Positions 1-7,307 of a stretch of DNA of 11,514 nucleotides are shown here, piece by piece. Made by a program: the position numbers and the translations under genes. Under the pieces are notes generated by a model. The model searched no databases and was not told the DNA's origin. It saw nothing but the letters and a program-made list of their open reading frames with translations. This DNA is from DASUZB01 sp036377075 (lineage in GTDB: Bacteria > Actinomycetota > CALGFH01): positions 1 to 11,514 of the forward strand of contig DASUZB010000019.1 in the NCBI GenBank assembly GCA_036377075.1, given 5' to 3'. How positions within the stretch are numbered: position 1 is the stretch's first letter; each line of letters begins with the position of its first letter.

Positions 1-301
1 GGAAGCGGCGGGTGAACTCCTCGTTGCTGGCCAGGTCGGCCCGGATCACCTTGAGCGCGACCAGGCGGCCGTCGCCGGCGCGGCCGAGGTAGACCACCCC
101 CATGCCGCCCTCACCGAGCCGGCCGAGCACCTCGTAGGCGCCGAGGCGGCGCGGGTCGCCGTTGCGCAGCGGCGCGGCCGCGGGCGCGTCGTCGGCGCGG
201 GACGAGGCCGCGGTGGCACCGGCGAGCGCGGCCTTGCGTACCTCCAGGGTGGGGTCCTCGCTCGCCGCCACGTTCCTCCCAGCAACCTCTCGAGCGACCA
301 T
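1..301 (-). CDS. Ser/Thr protein kinase, N-terminal part (runs off left edge)
   Basis: The first 100 codons of a Hanks-type (PknB-like) eukaryotic-like Ser/Thr protein kinase are visible, and the rest lies left of the window. The kinase fold begins near residue 53 (RRLGAYEVLGRLG). The glycine-rich ATP loop GEGGMGVVYLG follows at about 63-73, and VALKVIR at 81-87 carries the ATP-contacting lysine K84. RADLASNEEFTRRF then enters the N-lobe helix region, as in actinobacterial kinases. About 50 Ala-rich, apparently disordered residues precede the domain, longer than the few residues usual in this group. I chose the ATG at 299-301 as the start of the open frame. A GTG at 269-271 is an alternative: it has a GGGAGG upstream but only a 3-base spacing. 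The catalytic loop, any membrane segment and sensor domain cannot be seen. It is divergent from the lipoprotein gene. Confidence 0.88.
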   Translation of the reverse strand, partial: MVAREVAGRNVAASEDPTLEVRKAALAGATAASSRADDAPAAAPLRNGDPRRLGAYEVLGRLGEGGMGVVYLGRAGDGRLVALKVIRADLASNEEFTRRF

Positions 302-412
302 GGGACACGCTCGGGATGAACCTCTCGCAGTGTGCCGGGTCAGTCAACCACGCGGAGCCGGGCGGGACGGTATCCTCCGGCTGTCGTCACCGCCCGACCC
401 ACAGGAGCGTCC
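302..412. promoter_or_regulatory. Divergent intergenic region between kinase and lipoprotein genes
   Basis: This 111-base gap must hold the start signals of both divergent genes. On the minus strand a TTGACT hexamer (plus-strand 342-347) is a fair -35 match for the kinase gene, but no convincing -10 lies 16-19 bases after it. On the plus strand TATCCT at 371-376 resembles a -10 about 37 bases before the lipoprotein GTG, without a good -35. Both assignments are weak, and only the gene orientation makes promoters here likely. Confidence 0.35.
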
Positions 413-1066
413 GTGCCCAGGCCGCGACTGCTCGCCGCCGTCCTGGCGGCAGTGCTCCTCACCGCCTGTTCGAGCCCGCAGGAGCGGGCGGTCGCGGCGC
501 TCAAGAAGGAGCTGTCGGCGGCCGGCTACAGCGACGCCAGGGTCCTCACCCTGGACGCCCAGGGCGACCAGGTGCAGGTCGTGTACACCGCCAAGGCGAG
601 GAACTCGACCGAGAGCTCCGACGAGAAGTCCAGGATCAAGCAGCTCGTCTGGAACGCCTACCCGCACGAGCTGACCAAGGTCACCGTCCAGGCCGTCTCG
701 AGCGACACCCTGATCGCCGGCACGGACGAGGCCGACGCCGAGGAGATGCAGAGCCTGTCCGGCGACCGGCCGCCGCAGGTGCAGCGCGCACCGGGCCGCC
801 TGGACTCCCACGACGAGGTGGTGCTCGCCTTCCTTGCCGGCGCCGTCGTCACGCTGCTCGCCGTCCTGCTCGCCAGGACGGTCCGGCGACGGCCCGCCGC
901 CGGCCCGGTGGTGACCTCCCCGTCCGGCGCCGAGGGCGCGCCCATGGGCGCCGCCACCCCCCTGCCCGGGTGGACGGGGTCGACCAATCGGCCGGAGGTG
1001 CGCCGACCCGGGGCGACCGAGCCCGGCCGCGACCACCCCGCCCGCGGCGGCCCGCCGGCGCGCTGA
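413..1066 (+). CDS. Lipoprotein with additional C-terminal transmembrane helix, function unknown
   Basis: A 217-residue protein I do not recognise. The start is GTG 413, with GGAG at 404-407 five bases upstream; the same frame stays open further upstream but without a ribosome site. Residues 1-19 form a classic lipoprotein signal: PRPR, a hydrophobic stretch, then the lipobox LTAC with C19 as the predicted lipidated cysteine. An extracytoplasmic region of about 115 residues follows (20-135). It starts with a helical ERAVAALKKEL segment and continues into alternating strand-like sequence around VQVVYTAKAR and KVTVQAVSSD. A second hydrophobic stretch, VVLAFLAGAVVTLLAVLLA (about 136-154), followed by RTVRRR, looks like a membrane helix with a positively charged cytoplasmic end and a Pro/Gly/Arg-rich tail. 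Anchors at both ends would be unusual. It is divergent from the kinase and convergent with mazG, with 7 bases between stops. Confidence 0.75.
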   Translation: MPRPRLLAAVLAAVLLTACSSPQERAVAALKKELSAAGYSDARVLTLDAQGDQVQVVYTAKARNSTESSDEKSRIKQLVWNAYPHELTKVTVQAVSSDTLIAGTDEADAEEMQSLSGDRPPQVQRAPGRLDSHDEVVLAFLAGAVVTLLAVLLARTVRRRPAAGPVVTSPSGAEGAPMGAATPLPGWTGSTNRPEVRRPGATEPGRDHPARGGPPAR

Positions 1067-1073
1067 CCGCCGC

Positions 1074-2276
1074 TCAGGGCTCGGTTCCGGTGGCGGCCTG
1101 CTCGGCGGCCTCGGTGACCGTCGCCTTCGCCGCCTTCCAGTAGGCCAGCCACTGCTCCAGCTCGAGGCTGGCCGGGTCGTGGCCGTCGGCCTCGACCGCC
1201 GCCCTGGCGGCGGCGTAGCGCGCCCGGAAGCGGCGGCCGGTGCGGCGCAGCGCCGCCTCCGGCTCGACGCCGACCGCCCGGGCCAGCGCCACCGCCGCGA
1301 ACAGCAGGTCGCCGACCTCCCACTCGAGGTGCTCGGGCCCCTCGGCGGTGAGCACCTCCTCGAGCTCCTCGCGCACCTTGTCGGCCGGTCCGCTGCGGGT
1401 CGGCCAGGCGAAGCCGCCCTCGGCGGCGCGCTTCTGCAGCTTCGCGGCGAGCTGCAGGGCGGGCAGGGCACTGGGGATACCGGCGAGCGGGTCGCTGCGG
1501 CCCTCCTCGTCGCGCTTGATCTCCTCCCAGTTGCGCATCACCTCGGCGGGCGTGTCCGCCCTCCGGTCGCCGAAGACGTGCGGGTGGCGGCGGACCAGCT
1601 TCTCGGTGATCGCCCGGGCCACCCCGTCGACGTCGAAGTCGCCGGCGTCCTCCGCCATCTGCGCGTGGAACACGACCTGCAGCAGCAGGTCGCCGAGCTC
1701 CTCGCGGAGGTGGACGGGGTCGCCCTCGTCGATCGCGTCGAGCAGCTCGTAGGACTCCTCGACCAGGTGCCTGGCGAGCGAGGCGTGGGTCTGCTCGCGG
1801 TCCCAGGGGCAGCCGTCGGGGCCGCGCAGGCGCGCCTCGGTCGCGACCAGGTCGAGCAGGGCCGAGCCCTTCGGCTCGCCGAGCGGGTAGACCGTCTCCA
1901 CCTCGATGTGCTGGCGGGCGGCCCGGTCGGCGACCAGCTGCACCAGCGGGCCGTCGTTGCGGGGCGGCAGCAGCAGCGTGGCGCTGCCGTCCCGCTTGGC
2001 CGCGTCGAGCAGGGCGTCGGCCTGCCGCCGCGCCGCCGCGACGCCCTCCAGGTCGAGCCCCTGCCCGACCAGCAACAGGTCGCGGCCTGCCGGGCCGGTA
2101 TCGTCGGCCGGGGTGAGCACCTCCCAGGGGATCTCGCCGACCTCGAGCGCCGGTATCGAGGGGTGCGCCGCGTCGAGCACGTACACCGGCCTGGCCGCGT
2201 CGAGCGCGCGCCAGGTCTGCGGCGGGAACAGCAGCGAGAACCGCGGGCTGCTGGCGACGAGGACGATCCTGGCCAT
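1074..2276 (-). CDS. mazG: MazG nucleoside triphosphate pyrophosphohydrolase
   Basis: A 400-residue MazG-family enzyme, which hydrolyses NTPs and dNTPs to the monophosphate and pyrophosphate and cleanses damaged nucleotides in the cytoplasm. The first MazG domain spans about 142-235, with CPWDREQTH at 156-164, the metal-binding EESYE at 173-177 and EELGD at 192-196, and the family block KLVRRHPHVFGD at 226-237. NWEEIK (249-254) leads to a second MazG domain with EELEE at 303-307 and EVGD at 320-323. Both acidic metal sites appear intact. E. coli MazG is about 263 residues; the extra length here is an N-terminal region of about 140 residues that resembles a shrunken tetrapyrrole-methylase-like domain, as in YabN-type fusions (inference). 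The ATG lies 3 bases after the isomerase stop with no clear ribosome site, suggesting translational coupling. It is the last gene of the mfd operon. Confidence 0.95.
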   Translation of the reverse strand: MARIVLVASSPRFSLLFPPQTWRALDAARPVYVLDAAHPSIPALEVGEIPWEVLTPADDTGPAGRDLLLVGQGLDLEGVAAARRQADALLDAAKRDGSATLLLPPRNDGPLVQLVADRAARQHIEVETVYPLGEPKGSALLDLVATEARLRGPDGCPWDREQTHASLARHLVEESYELLDAIDEGDPVHLREELGDLLLQVVFHAQMAEDAGDFDVDGVARAITEKLVRRHPHVFGDRRADTPAEVMRNWEEIKRDEEGRSDPLAGIPSALPALQLAAKLQKRAAEGGFAWPTRSGPADKVREELEEVLTAEGPEHLEWEVGDLLFAAVALARAVGVEPEAALRRTGRRFRARYAAARAAVEADGHDPASLELEQWLAYWKAAKATVTEAAEQAATGTEP

Positions 2277-2279
2277 GCG

Positions 2280-3323
2280 CTACCGCTGGGTGGTCGGCGG
2301 CGCCTCCACCTGCGGCGCGGTGGTGGTCGGTCCGGACGCCGGCTGCGGCTCGGTGGCGCGGTCCACGATCTTGCCGCTGGCCGCGTCCCAGCGGCCGAAG
2401 CGCGGGTTGACCTGGACCGACGCCACCTTGATGCGCTTGTCGAACCAGTCCTGCACGGCCTTCTGCCTGCGGGTCTGCAGCGAGGGGTCGAGCTGGTTGC
2501 GGAGCTGCTCGTCGACCGGTGGCAGCCGCACCCCGGTGACCTGCAGGACGTGCCAGCCGAACTCGGTCTTGACCGGGCCGCCGACCGGCGAGGCGCAGTC
2601 GCCGCTGCTGCGGCCCTTGCAGCTTCCCTTCCCCGCCAGGGCGACGGCGGCCTTCTCGAACGCGGGCACGGTCGCGCCCTTGCTCAGGAAGCCGAGGTCG
2701 CCGCCGCGCTCCTTGGACCCGGGGTCGATCGAGGAGCGCTTGGCCACCGCCGTCCAGTCGCCGCCGTGGGCCAGCTCGTCCTTGATCTTGCGCGCGGCGG
2801 CCTCGCCCTTGACCAGCACGTGGCGCACGCGCAGCTGCAGGAACTCCGCCTTGCGCTTGCCGAGCGTGTCGAGCAGCTCGGCGTCCGAAGGTCCGGGGAC
2901 CAGCTTGGCCGAGACCTTCTCGGCGGCGGCCTGCACCCGCAGCTGGTTGCGCAGGATCGGGACGGTGAGGTTGCGCTGGGCGAGGGCGGCGTCGAAGCTG
3001 CCGCCCTGCGCGGCCACCTGCTGCTTGATCTGCTCGAGGCGGGCGTCCACCTCGGCCTCGGGCACGGTGACGCCTTCCTGCTTGGCGCCGCTGAGCACGA
3101 CCTGGGCGACGATCAGGCTCTGCAGGGCCTCACGGGCGCCGGTGACCGCCTGCGTCGGGTCGGCCTGCGTGCCGGCGGGCCGGCCCGCCTTCACCTGCGC
3201 GGTCAGCTCGTCCATCGGGATGGCGACGCCGTCGACGACGGCGGCCTGGTTCGGCGCGACCCGGCCCGGCCCGCAGCCGGCGGCGAGCAGGACGAGCAGG
3301 ACGAGGGCGGCTGAGCGGCGCAC
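2280..3323 (-). CDS. SurA/PrsA-like PpiC-type peptidyl-prolyl isomerase lipoprotein
   Basis: A 347-residue predicted foldase that would act on secreted proteins outside the membrane. The signal peptide RRSAALVLLVLLAAGC gives a lipobox cysteine at residue 17. A SurA-N-like helical chaperone region follows at about 29-145 (VVDGVAIPMDEL, then long amphipathic helices). A parvulin domain occupies about 165-262, with RVRHVLV, the GGDLGFLSKG block, PAFEKAAVAL and EFGWHVLQV; the two family histidines are near 168 and 258. A loop just before GGPVKTEFG carries two extra cysteines (235 and 243) in a Gly/Ser-rich insert. The C-terminus is a Pro/Thr-rich tail. I chose GTG 3323 because GTGAGG lies exactly 6 bases upstream; the frame can also start at GTG 3335, four codons earlier, where no ribosome site is visible. 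The gene sits between mfd and mazG, 42 bases after mfd. Confidence 0.9.
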   Translation of the reverse strand: MRRSAALVLLVLLAAGCGPGRVAPNQAAVVDGVAIPMDELTAQVKAGRPAGTQADPTQAVTGAREALQSLIVAQVVLSGAKQEGVTVPEAEVDARLEQIKQQVAAQGGSFDAALAQRNLTVPILRNQLRVQAAAEKVSAKLVPGPSDAELLDTLGKRKAEFLQLRVRHVLVKGEAAARKIKDELAHGGDWTAVAKRSSIDPGSKERGGDLGFLSKGATVPAFEKAAVALAGKGSCKGRSSGDCASPVGGPVKTEFGWHVLQVTGVRLPPVDEQLRNQLDPSLQTRRQKAVQDWFDKRIKVASVQVNPRFGRWDAASGKIVDRATEPQPASGPTTTAPQVEAPPTTQR

Positions 3324-3329
3324 GGGTGA

Positions 3330-3335
3330 CCTCAC
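3330..3335 (-). promoter_or_regulatory. Ribosome binding site deciding the isomerase start
   Basis: The minus strand reads GTGAGG here, 6 bases before GTG 3323. It overlaps the alternative upstream GTG (3333-3335), so the downstream codon is the better start. Confidence 0.6.
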
Positions 3336-3365
3336 GTCGTCGGTGTCGGTAACGGCGCAGACAGC

Positions 3366-6300
3366 TTACGACGCGGCCCGCCGCGGCGCCGGGCGGGTGG
3401 CGGCGGGCAGGTCGGGTGCCGGGGGCGCGTCGAGCACGCCCTCGAGCAGCTCGGAGAGCCAGGCGGGAAGGGGCGAGACGCCGCCGGGCTCCGCCGCGTC
3501 CGGGGGCAGTGGCACCACCAGGGTCTGCTCGGCCGCCTTCCAGACCGCGCCGCGGTACAGGCGGTCGAGGCGGACGCGCTTGGACTCGGCCAGGTCGCGC
3601 ACTGGCGCCAGCCGGGCGCGCCCGCCGAAGCAGACCACCTCGTCGAGGCCGACCGCGGTCGCCTGGGCACGCACGCCCGCCAGGGCGAGCAGGTTGCGCA
3701 CCGGCGGCGGCGGCGGGCCGTAGCGGTCGGCCAGCTCGGCGGCGAGGGCGGCCACCGCGTCGACCGCGGTCGAGCCGCCGAGGCGCCGGTAGGCCTCCAG
3801 GCGCAGCCGTTCCCTGGGGATGTAGGCGGCGGGCAGGTGGGCGTCGACCGGGACCTCCAGCTTCAGCTCCTTGGGCTCCTCGACCGGGCGGCCGCGCATC
3901 TCGGCCACCGCCTCGGCCAGCATCCGCATGTAGAGGTCGTAGCCGACGAGGGCGACGTGGCCGGACTGGTCGGCGCCGAGGAGGTTGCCCGCGCCGCGGA
4001 TCTCCAGGTCCTTCATCGCGATGGCCATGCCGGAGCCCAGGTCCTGGTGGGTGGCGACCGCCGCGAGGCGCTGGTGGGAGGACTCGGTGATGGCCCGCTC
4101 CGGCGGGTACATCAGGTAGGCGTAGGCGCGCTCGCGGGAGCGGCCGACGCGCCCGCGGAGCTGGTAGAGCTGGGCCAGGCCGAGGGTGTCGGCGCGGTCG
4201 ACGACCAGCGTGTTGGCGGTGGGGATGTCGATCCCCGACTCGATGATGGTGGTGCACACCAGCACGTCGTAGGCCTTGTCCCAGAACTCGAGCATGATCC
4301 GCTCGAGCTGCTCCTCGCTCATCTGGCCGTGGGCGACGCCGACGCGGGCCTCCGGGACCAGCTGGCGCACGCGCGCGGCCACCCTGGCGATGGTGTCGAC
4401 CCGGTTGTGGACGAAGAAGGTCTGGCCCTCGCGGAGCATCTCCCGGCGGACGGCGTTGGCGACGGTGGCCTCGTCGTAGGGGCCGACGAAGGTGAGCACC
4501 GGGTGGCGCTCCTCCGGCGGCGTCTCCATCACCGACATGTCGCGGATCCCCGAGATCGCCATCTCCATCGTGCGCGGGATCGGGGTGGCGGTCAGCGTCA
4601 GCACGTCGACCTCGGTGCGCAGCTGCTTGAGGTGCTCCTTGTGGGCGACGCCGAAGCGGTGCTCCTCGTCGACCACCACCAGGCCCAGGTCGGCCCACTT
4701 GGCGTCGGCCGACAGCAGCCGGTGGGTGCCGATCACCACGTCCATGGTGCCGGCGGCCATGGCCTCGATCACCTGCTCCTGCTCCTGCTTCGAGGCGAAG
4801 CGCGACAGCGTGCCGACCCTGACCGGGAAGGGCGCGAAGCGCTCGGAGAAGGTGGCGTTGTGCTGCTGCGCGAGCAGGGTGGTGGGCACCAGGATGGCGA
4901 CCTGCTTGCCGTCCATCACGGTCTTGAAGGCGGCCCGTACCGCCACCTCGGTCTTGCCGTAGCCGACGTCACCGCACAGCAGCCGGTCCATCGGCACCGG
5001 GGCTTCCATGTCGGCCTTGATCTGCTCGACGGCGGCGAGCTGGTCGGGGGTCTCGGGGAACGGGAAGGCGTCCTCCAGCTCCCGCTGCCAGGGCGTGTCG
5101 GGGCCGAAGGCGTGCCCGGGCGAGGCCATCCGCGCCGAGTACAGCCGCACCAGCTCCGCCGCCATCTCCCGGACCTTGCGCCGCACCCTGGCCTTCTGCC
5201 GGTCCCAGTCGCGGCTGCCCAGGCGCGACAGCTTGGGGGACTCGCCGCCGACGTAGCGGGCGATCATCTGCACCTGCTCGCTCGGCAGGTAGAGCCGGTC
5301 GCCCTGGTCGTAGGCGAGCAGCAGGTAGTCGCGCTCGGCCCCGGCGACGGTGCGGTGCTCCATGCCGACGTAGCGGGCGATGCCGTGCACGGCGTGGACG
5401 ACGATGTCGCCCGGCTGCAGCTCCTCGAGGGCGACGGCGCCGCCGGCCTGCGGGTCGCGCCGCCGCGTCACCGGGATGCGCGCCTGCTCCCTGGTCTGGC
5501 GGCGGGTGCCGTAGAGGTCGCCCTCGGCCAGCAGGGCGAGCTTCAGCTCCGGCAGGCGGAAGCCGTTGAGCAGCGCCGCGGTGCCGACCGCGGCGCCGGC
5601 CGCCGGCGGCTCGACCGCCAGCGGCACGGGCAGGCCCTCGTCGCGCAGGACGTCGCGCAGGCGCTCGGCCGGACCGGCGCCCTCGGTGCACAGCAGCACC
5701 GTGTAGCCGTCGGCGGCGAGCGCGCGCGCGTCCGCCGCCACCCTGGTGACGTTGGCGCGGTACGGCTCGACGGCGTGGGCGTCGACCCGCAGGACCGTTT
5801 GATTGACCGGGGGGCTACCGCTCGGCACTGCGTGGCCACCCGCCACCTGGGTTCCGGCCTCGCTCTCGAGCCCCCCGGACCCCCCCGGGCCGCCCGGGTC
5901 GAACGGCCCCACCCGCAGCAGCGGCCGGCCCGCGCCGGCCAGCACCTCGGTCAATGGCCGGTAGCCGCCGCCCTCGACCGGCGCGCGGCCGCCCTCGGCG
6001 GCCGCCGCCCACGACGCCTGCGCGGCCTCCTCGGCCTGGACCCGGACCTCCTCGGCGCGGTCGGTGGTGCGCTTCGGGTCGACCAGGGCGAGCACCGCCC
6101 CGGCCGGCAGGTAGTCGGGCAGCAGCCGCAGCTCGTCGAAGAGCAGCGGCAGCAACGACTCCAGCCCCTCGACCGCGAGCCCGTCGGCGACCTGGGCGAG
6201 CAACTCGCCGGCGGCGGGGAACTCGGCGGCGAGCTGGCGCGCCCGCTGCCGCTCCGCGCCGGTGAGGCGCACCTCGCGGCAGGGGAAGGCCAGCGCGGCC

Positions 6301-7019
6301 GGCAGCTCGGTGAGGGAGCGCTGGCTGGCGACGGCGAACGAGCGGATGCCCTCGACCTCGTCACCCCAGAACTCGACCCGGACGGGGTGGTCCTCTCCCG
6401 GCGGGAAGAAGTCGACCAGGCCGCCGCGGACGGCCACCTCGCCGCGCCGCTCGACCATGTCGGTGCGCTGGTACCCGGCGGCCACCAGCCGCTCGAGCAG
6501 GTCCTCGAGGTCCAGCTCGTCGCCGCGGGCGACCCGCACCGGCTCGATCGCGTCCAGCCCGGGCGCGAGCGGCTGCATCACCGCCCTGGCCGGCACGGCC
6601 AGCAGCGCGAGCGGGGCCTGCTCGGGCGTCTCCGGCGCTTCGCCGGCGGCCTGGCGGGCGAGGCGGTGCAGCAGCGCGAGGCGCCGCGCGACCGTCTCCG
6701 AGCGGGGCGAGAGGGGCTCGTGCGGCAGCGTCTCCCAGGCCGGGAAGACCGCCACCCGCTCCGGGCCGAGGAAGGCGGCGGCGTCGGCGGCGAGCGACTC
6801 GGCGTCGGCGCTGGTGGCGGTGATCGCCACCACGAGTGGCGCTCGAGCGTGGGTGGCAAGGCCGGCGAGCAGGAAGGCGCGCGCGACGTCGGGGACGACC
6901 ACCTCGGCGCCGCCGTCGTCGAGGGCGTCGACGATCTCGGCGAACGAGGTGGCGGTGGGCCAGCGGTCGAGCAGCGGGGCGAGGAGCACGACGACGGTCA
7001 TCCTTTCAGCGGCACGCAC
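3366..7019 (-). CDS. mfd: Transcription-repair coupling factor Mfd
   Basis: A 1217-residue Mfd, a DNA translocase that removes RNA polymerase stalled at lesions and recruits UvrA to start nucleotide excision repair. The N-terminal UvrB-homology region includes FPAWETLPHEPLSPRSE (near 95-115). The RNA-polymerase interaction domain begins near 535 with PGDIVVHAVHGIARYVG. The helicase core has Walker A GDVGYGKTE (about 683-691), DEEH (about 782-785), TLTATPIPRTM, and the translocation motif QLRGRVGRSRERAY. The TRCF C-terminal domain follows from about 1055 (AAYIPRERLRLEAYRRL). An unusual insert of about 31 Gly/Pro/Ser-rich residues (about 376-406) matches a palindromic DNA element. GTG 7019 has a G-run five bases upstream; ATG 7001 (six codons in) gives a more typical N-terminus but lacks a spaced ribosome site. 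It is the first gene of the mfd-isomerase-mazG operon. Confidence 0.97.
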   Translation of the reverse strand: MRAAERMTVVVLLAPLLDRWPTATSFAEIVDALDDGGAEVVVPDVARAFLLAGLATHARAPLVVAITATSADAESLAADAAAFLGPERVAVFPAWETLPHEPLSPRSETVARRLALLHRLARQAAGEAPETPEQAPLALLAVPARAVMQPLAPGLDAIEPVRVARGDELDLEDLLERLVAAGYQRTDMVERRGEVAVRGGLVDFFPPGEDHPVRVEFWGDEVEGIRSFAVASQRSLTELPAALAFPCREVRLTGAERQRARQLAAEFPAAGELLAQVADGLAVEGLESLLPLLFDELRLLPDYLPAGAVLALVDPKRTTDRAEEVRVQAEEAAQASWAAAAEGGRAPVEGGGYRPLTEVLAGAGRPLLRVGPFDPGGPGGSGGLESEAGTQVAGGHAVPSGSPPVNQTVLRVDAHAVEPYRANVTRVAADARALAADGYTVLLCTEGAGPAERLRDVLRDEGLPVPLAVEPPAAGAAVGTAALLNGFRLPELKLALLAEGDLYGTRRQTREQARIPVTRRRDPQAGGAVALEELQPGDIVVHAVHGIARYVGMEHRTVAGAERDYLLLAYDQGDRLYLPSEQVQMIARYVGGESPKLSRLGSRDWDRQKARVRRKVREMAAELVRLYSARMASPGHAFGPDTPWQRELEDAFPFPETPDQLAAVEQIKADMEAPVPMDRLLCGDVGYGKTEVAVRAAFKTVMDGKQVAILVPTTLLAQQHNATFSERFAPFPVRVGTLSRFASKQEQEQVIEAMAAGTMDVVIGTHRLLSADAKWADLGLVVVDEEHRFGVAHKEHLKQLRTEVDVLTLTATPIPRTMEMAISGIRDMSVMETPPEERHPVLTFVGPYDEATVANAVRREMLREGQTFFVHNRVDTIARVAARVRQLVPEARVGVAHGQMSEEQLERIMLEFWDKAYDVLVCTTIIESGIDIPTANTLVVDRADTLGLAQLYQLRGRVGRSRERAYAYLMYPPERAITESSHQRLAAVATHQDLGSGMAIAMKDLEIRGAGNLLGADQSGHVALVGYDLYMRMLAEAVAEMRGRPVEEPKELKLEVPVDAHLPAAYIPRERLRLEAYRRLGGSTAVDAVAALAAELADRYGPPPPPVRNLLALAGVRAQATAVGLDEVVCFGGRARLAPVRDLAESKRVRLDRLYRGAVWKAAEQTLVVPLPPDAAEPGGVSPLPAWLSELLEGVLDAPPAPDLPAATRPAPRRAAS
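5807..5878. repeat. In-frame palindromic element inside mfd
   Basis: Perfect 10-base inverted arms, CCGGGGGGCT at 5807-5816 and AGCCCCCCGG at 5869-5878, enclose 52 bases that contain a second small hairpin (GTGGC 5832-5836, GCCAC 5842-5846). The unit is 72 bases, a multiple of three, and has no stop in the mfd frame. It encodes roughly GGLESEAGTQVAGGHAVP and SGSPPV, residues about 382-405 of Mfd. Directly beside it is another perfect palindrome (CCCGGGC 5884-5890, GCCCGGG 5892-5898). The words GGGCTACCGCT and CTCGAGCCCC recur in the pth downstream element at 10891-10938. Confidence 0.6.
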
Positions 7020-7024
7020 GATTG

Positions 7025-7049
7025 CCCCCCGGCCGGGACGACCGGGGGG
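7025..7049. repeat. 8-bp inverted repeat in the mfd leader
   Basis: CCCCCCGG (7025-7032) and CCGGGGGG (7042-7049) form a perfect 8-bp stem with a 9-base loop. In the mfd transcript the 3' arm ends in the G-run that lies five bases before GTG 7019, so the stem would cover the only visible ribosome site. No T-tract follows, so it is not a canonical terminator. Confidence 0.6.
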
Positions 7050-7067
7050 TCAGCGCTCTCGCCACCC

Positions 7068-7073
7068 AGGGTA
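7068..7073 (-). promoter_or_regulatory. Possible -10 of the mfd promoter
   Basis: The minus strand reads TACCCT, fitting the actinobacterial TANNNT pattern about 50 bases before the mfd start. No convincing -35 is present at the right distance. If real, the transcript would start just upstream of the inverted repeat at 7025-7049. Confidence 0.3.
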
Positions 7074-7193
7074 GCGCAGGGCACCGACAGCGCCACCGGC
7101 GGAATCGGGGCGCGCGGATCAGGGTTTCTCAGCCCGACCGTGCCCTCGCGCCCGGCGTGCCGCGACCAGCGCCACGCGACGAGCGACGAGGCG

Positions 7194-7242
7194 GGGACGA
7201 ACCCGGCCTCACCCCCGATCCCCCAGGGGCCGGGTTCGTCCC
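7194..7242. repeat. Perfect 15-bp inverted repeat between divergent genes
   Basis: GGGACGAACCCGGCC at 7194-7208 and GGCCGGGTTCGTCCC at 7228-7242 are perfect reverse complements separated by 19 C-rich bases. It lies between two divergently transcribed genes, where a terminator is not needed, and has no T-tract. It may be a regulator-binding site, a cruciform or a dispersed palindromic repeat. Confidence 0.8.
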
Positions 7243-7307
7243 GTCTCCGGGGGACCCCCTCTCCGGCCGGTCCACCCAGCTCACCGCCGCTCGTCCCTTT
7301 CGGCCGT

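Noticed and set aside
1074..2276. MazG as part of a toxin-antitoxin or phage-defence system
   Set aside because: It is in the conserved housekeeping context with mfd and the isomerase, with no toxin or phage gene nearby.
5923..5940. Further 7-bp hairpin (GGCCGGC and GCCGGCC) in mfd
   Set aside because: Short and made only of G and C within a coding stretch; expected by chance at this composition and lacks the shared words of the repeat elements.
7025..7049. Rho-independent terminator
   Set aside because: Strong stem but no T-tract on either strand and it lies between divergent gene starts, so termination is not the best reading.
7194..7242. tRNA-like GGGTTCGT in an inverted repeat
   Set aside because: Resembles a T-arm word, but there is no acceptor stem, D-arm or anticodon arm around it.
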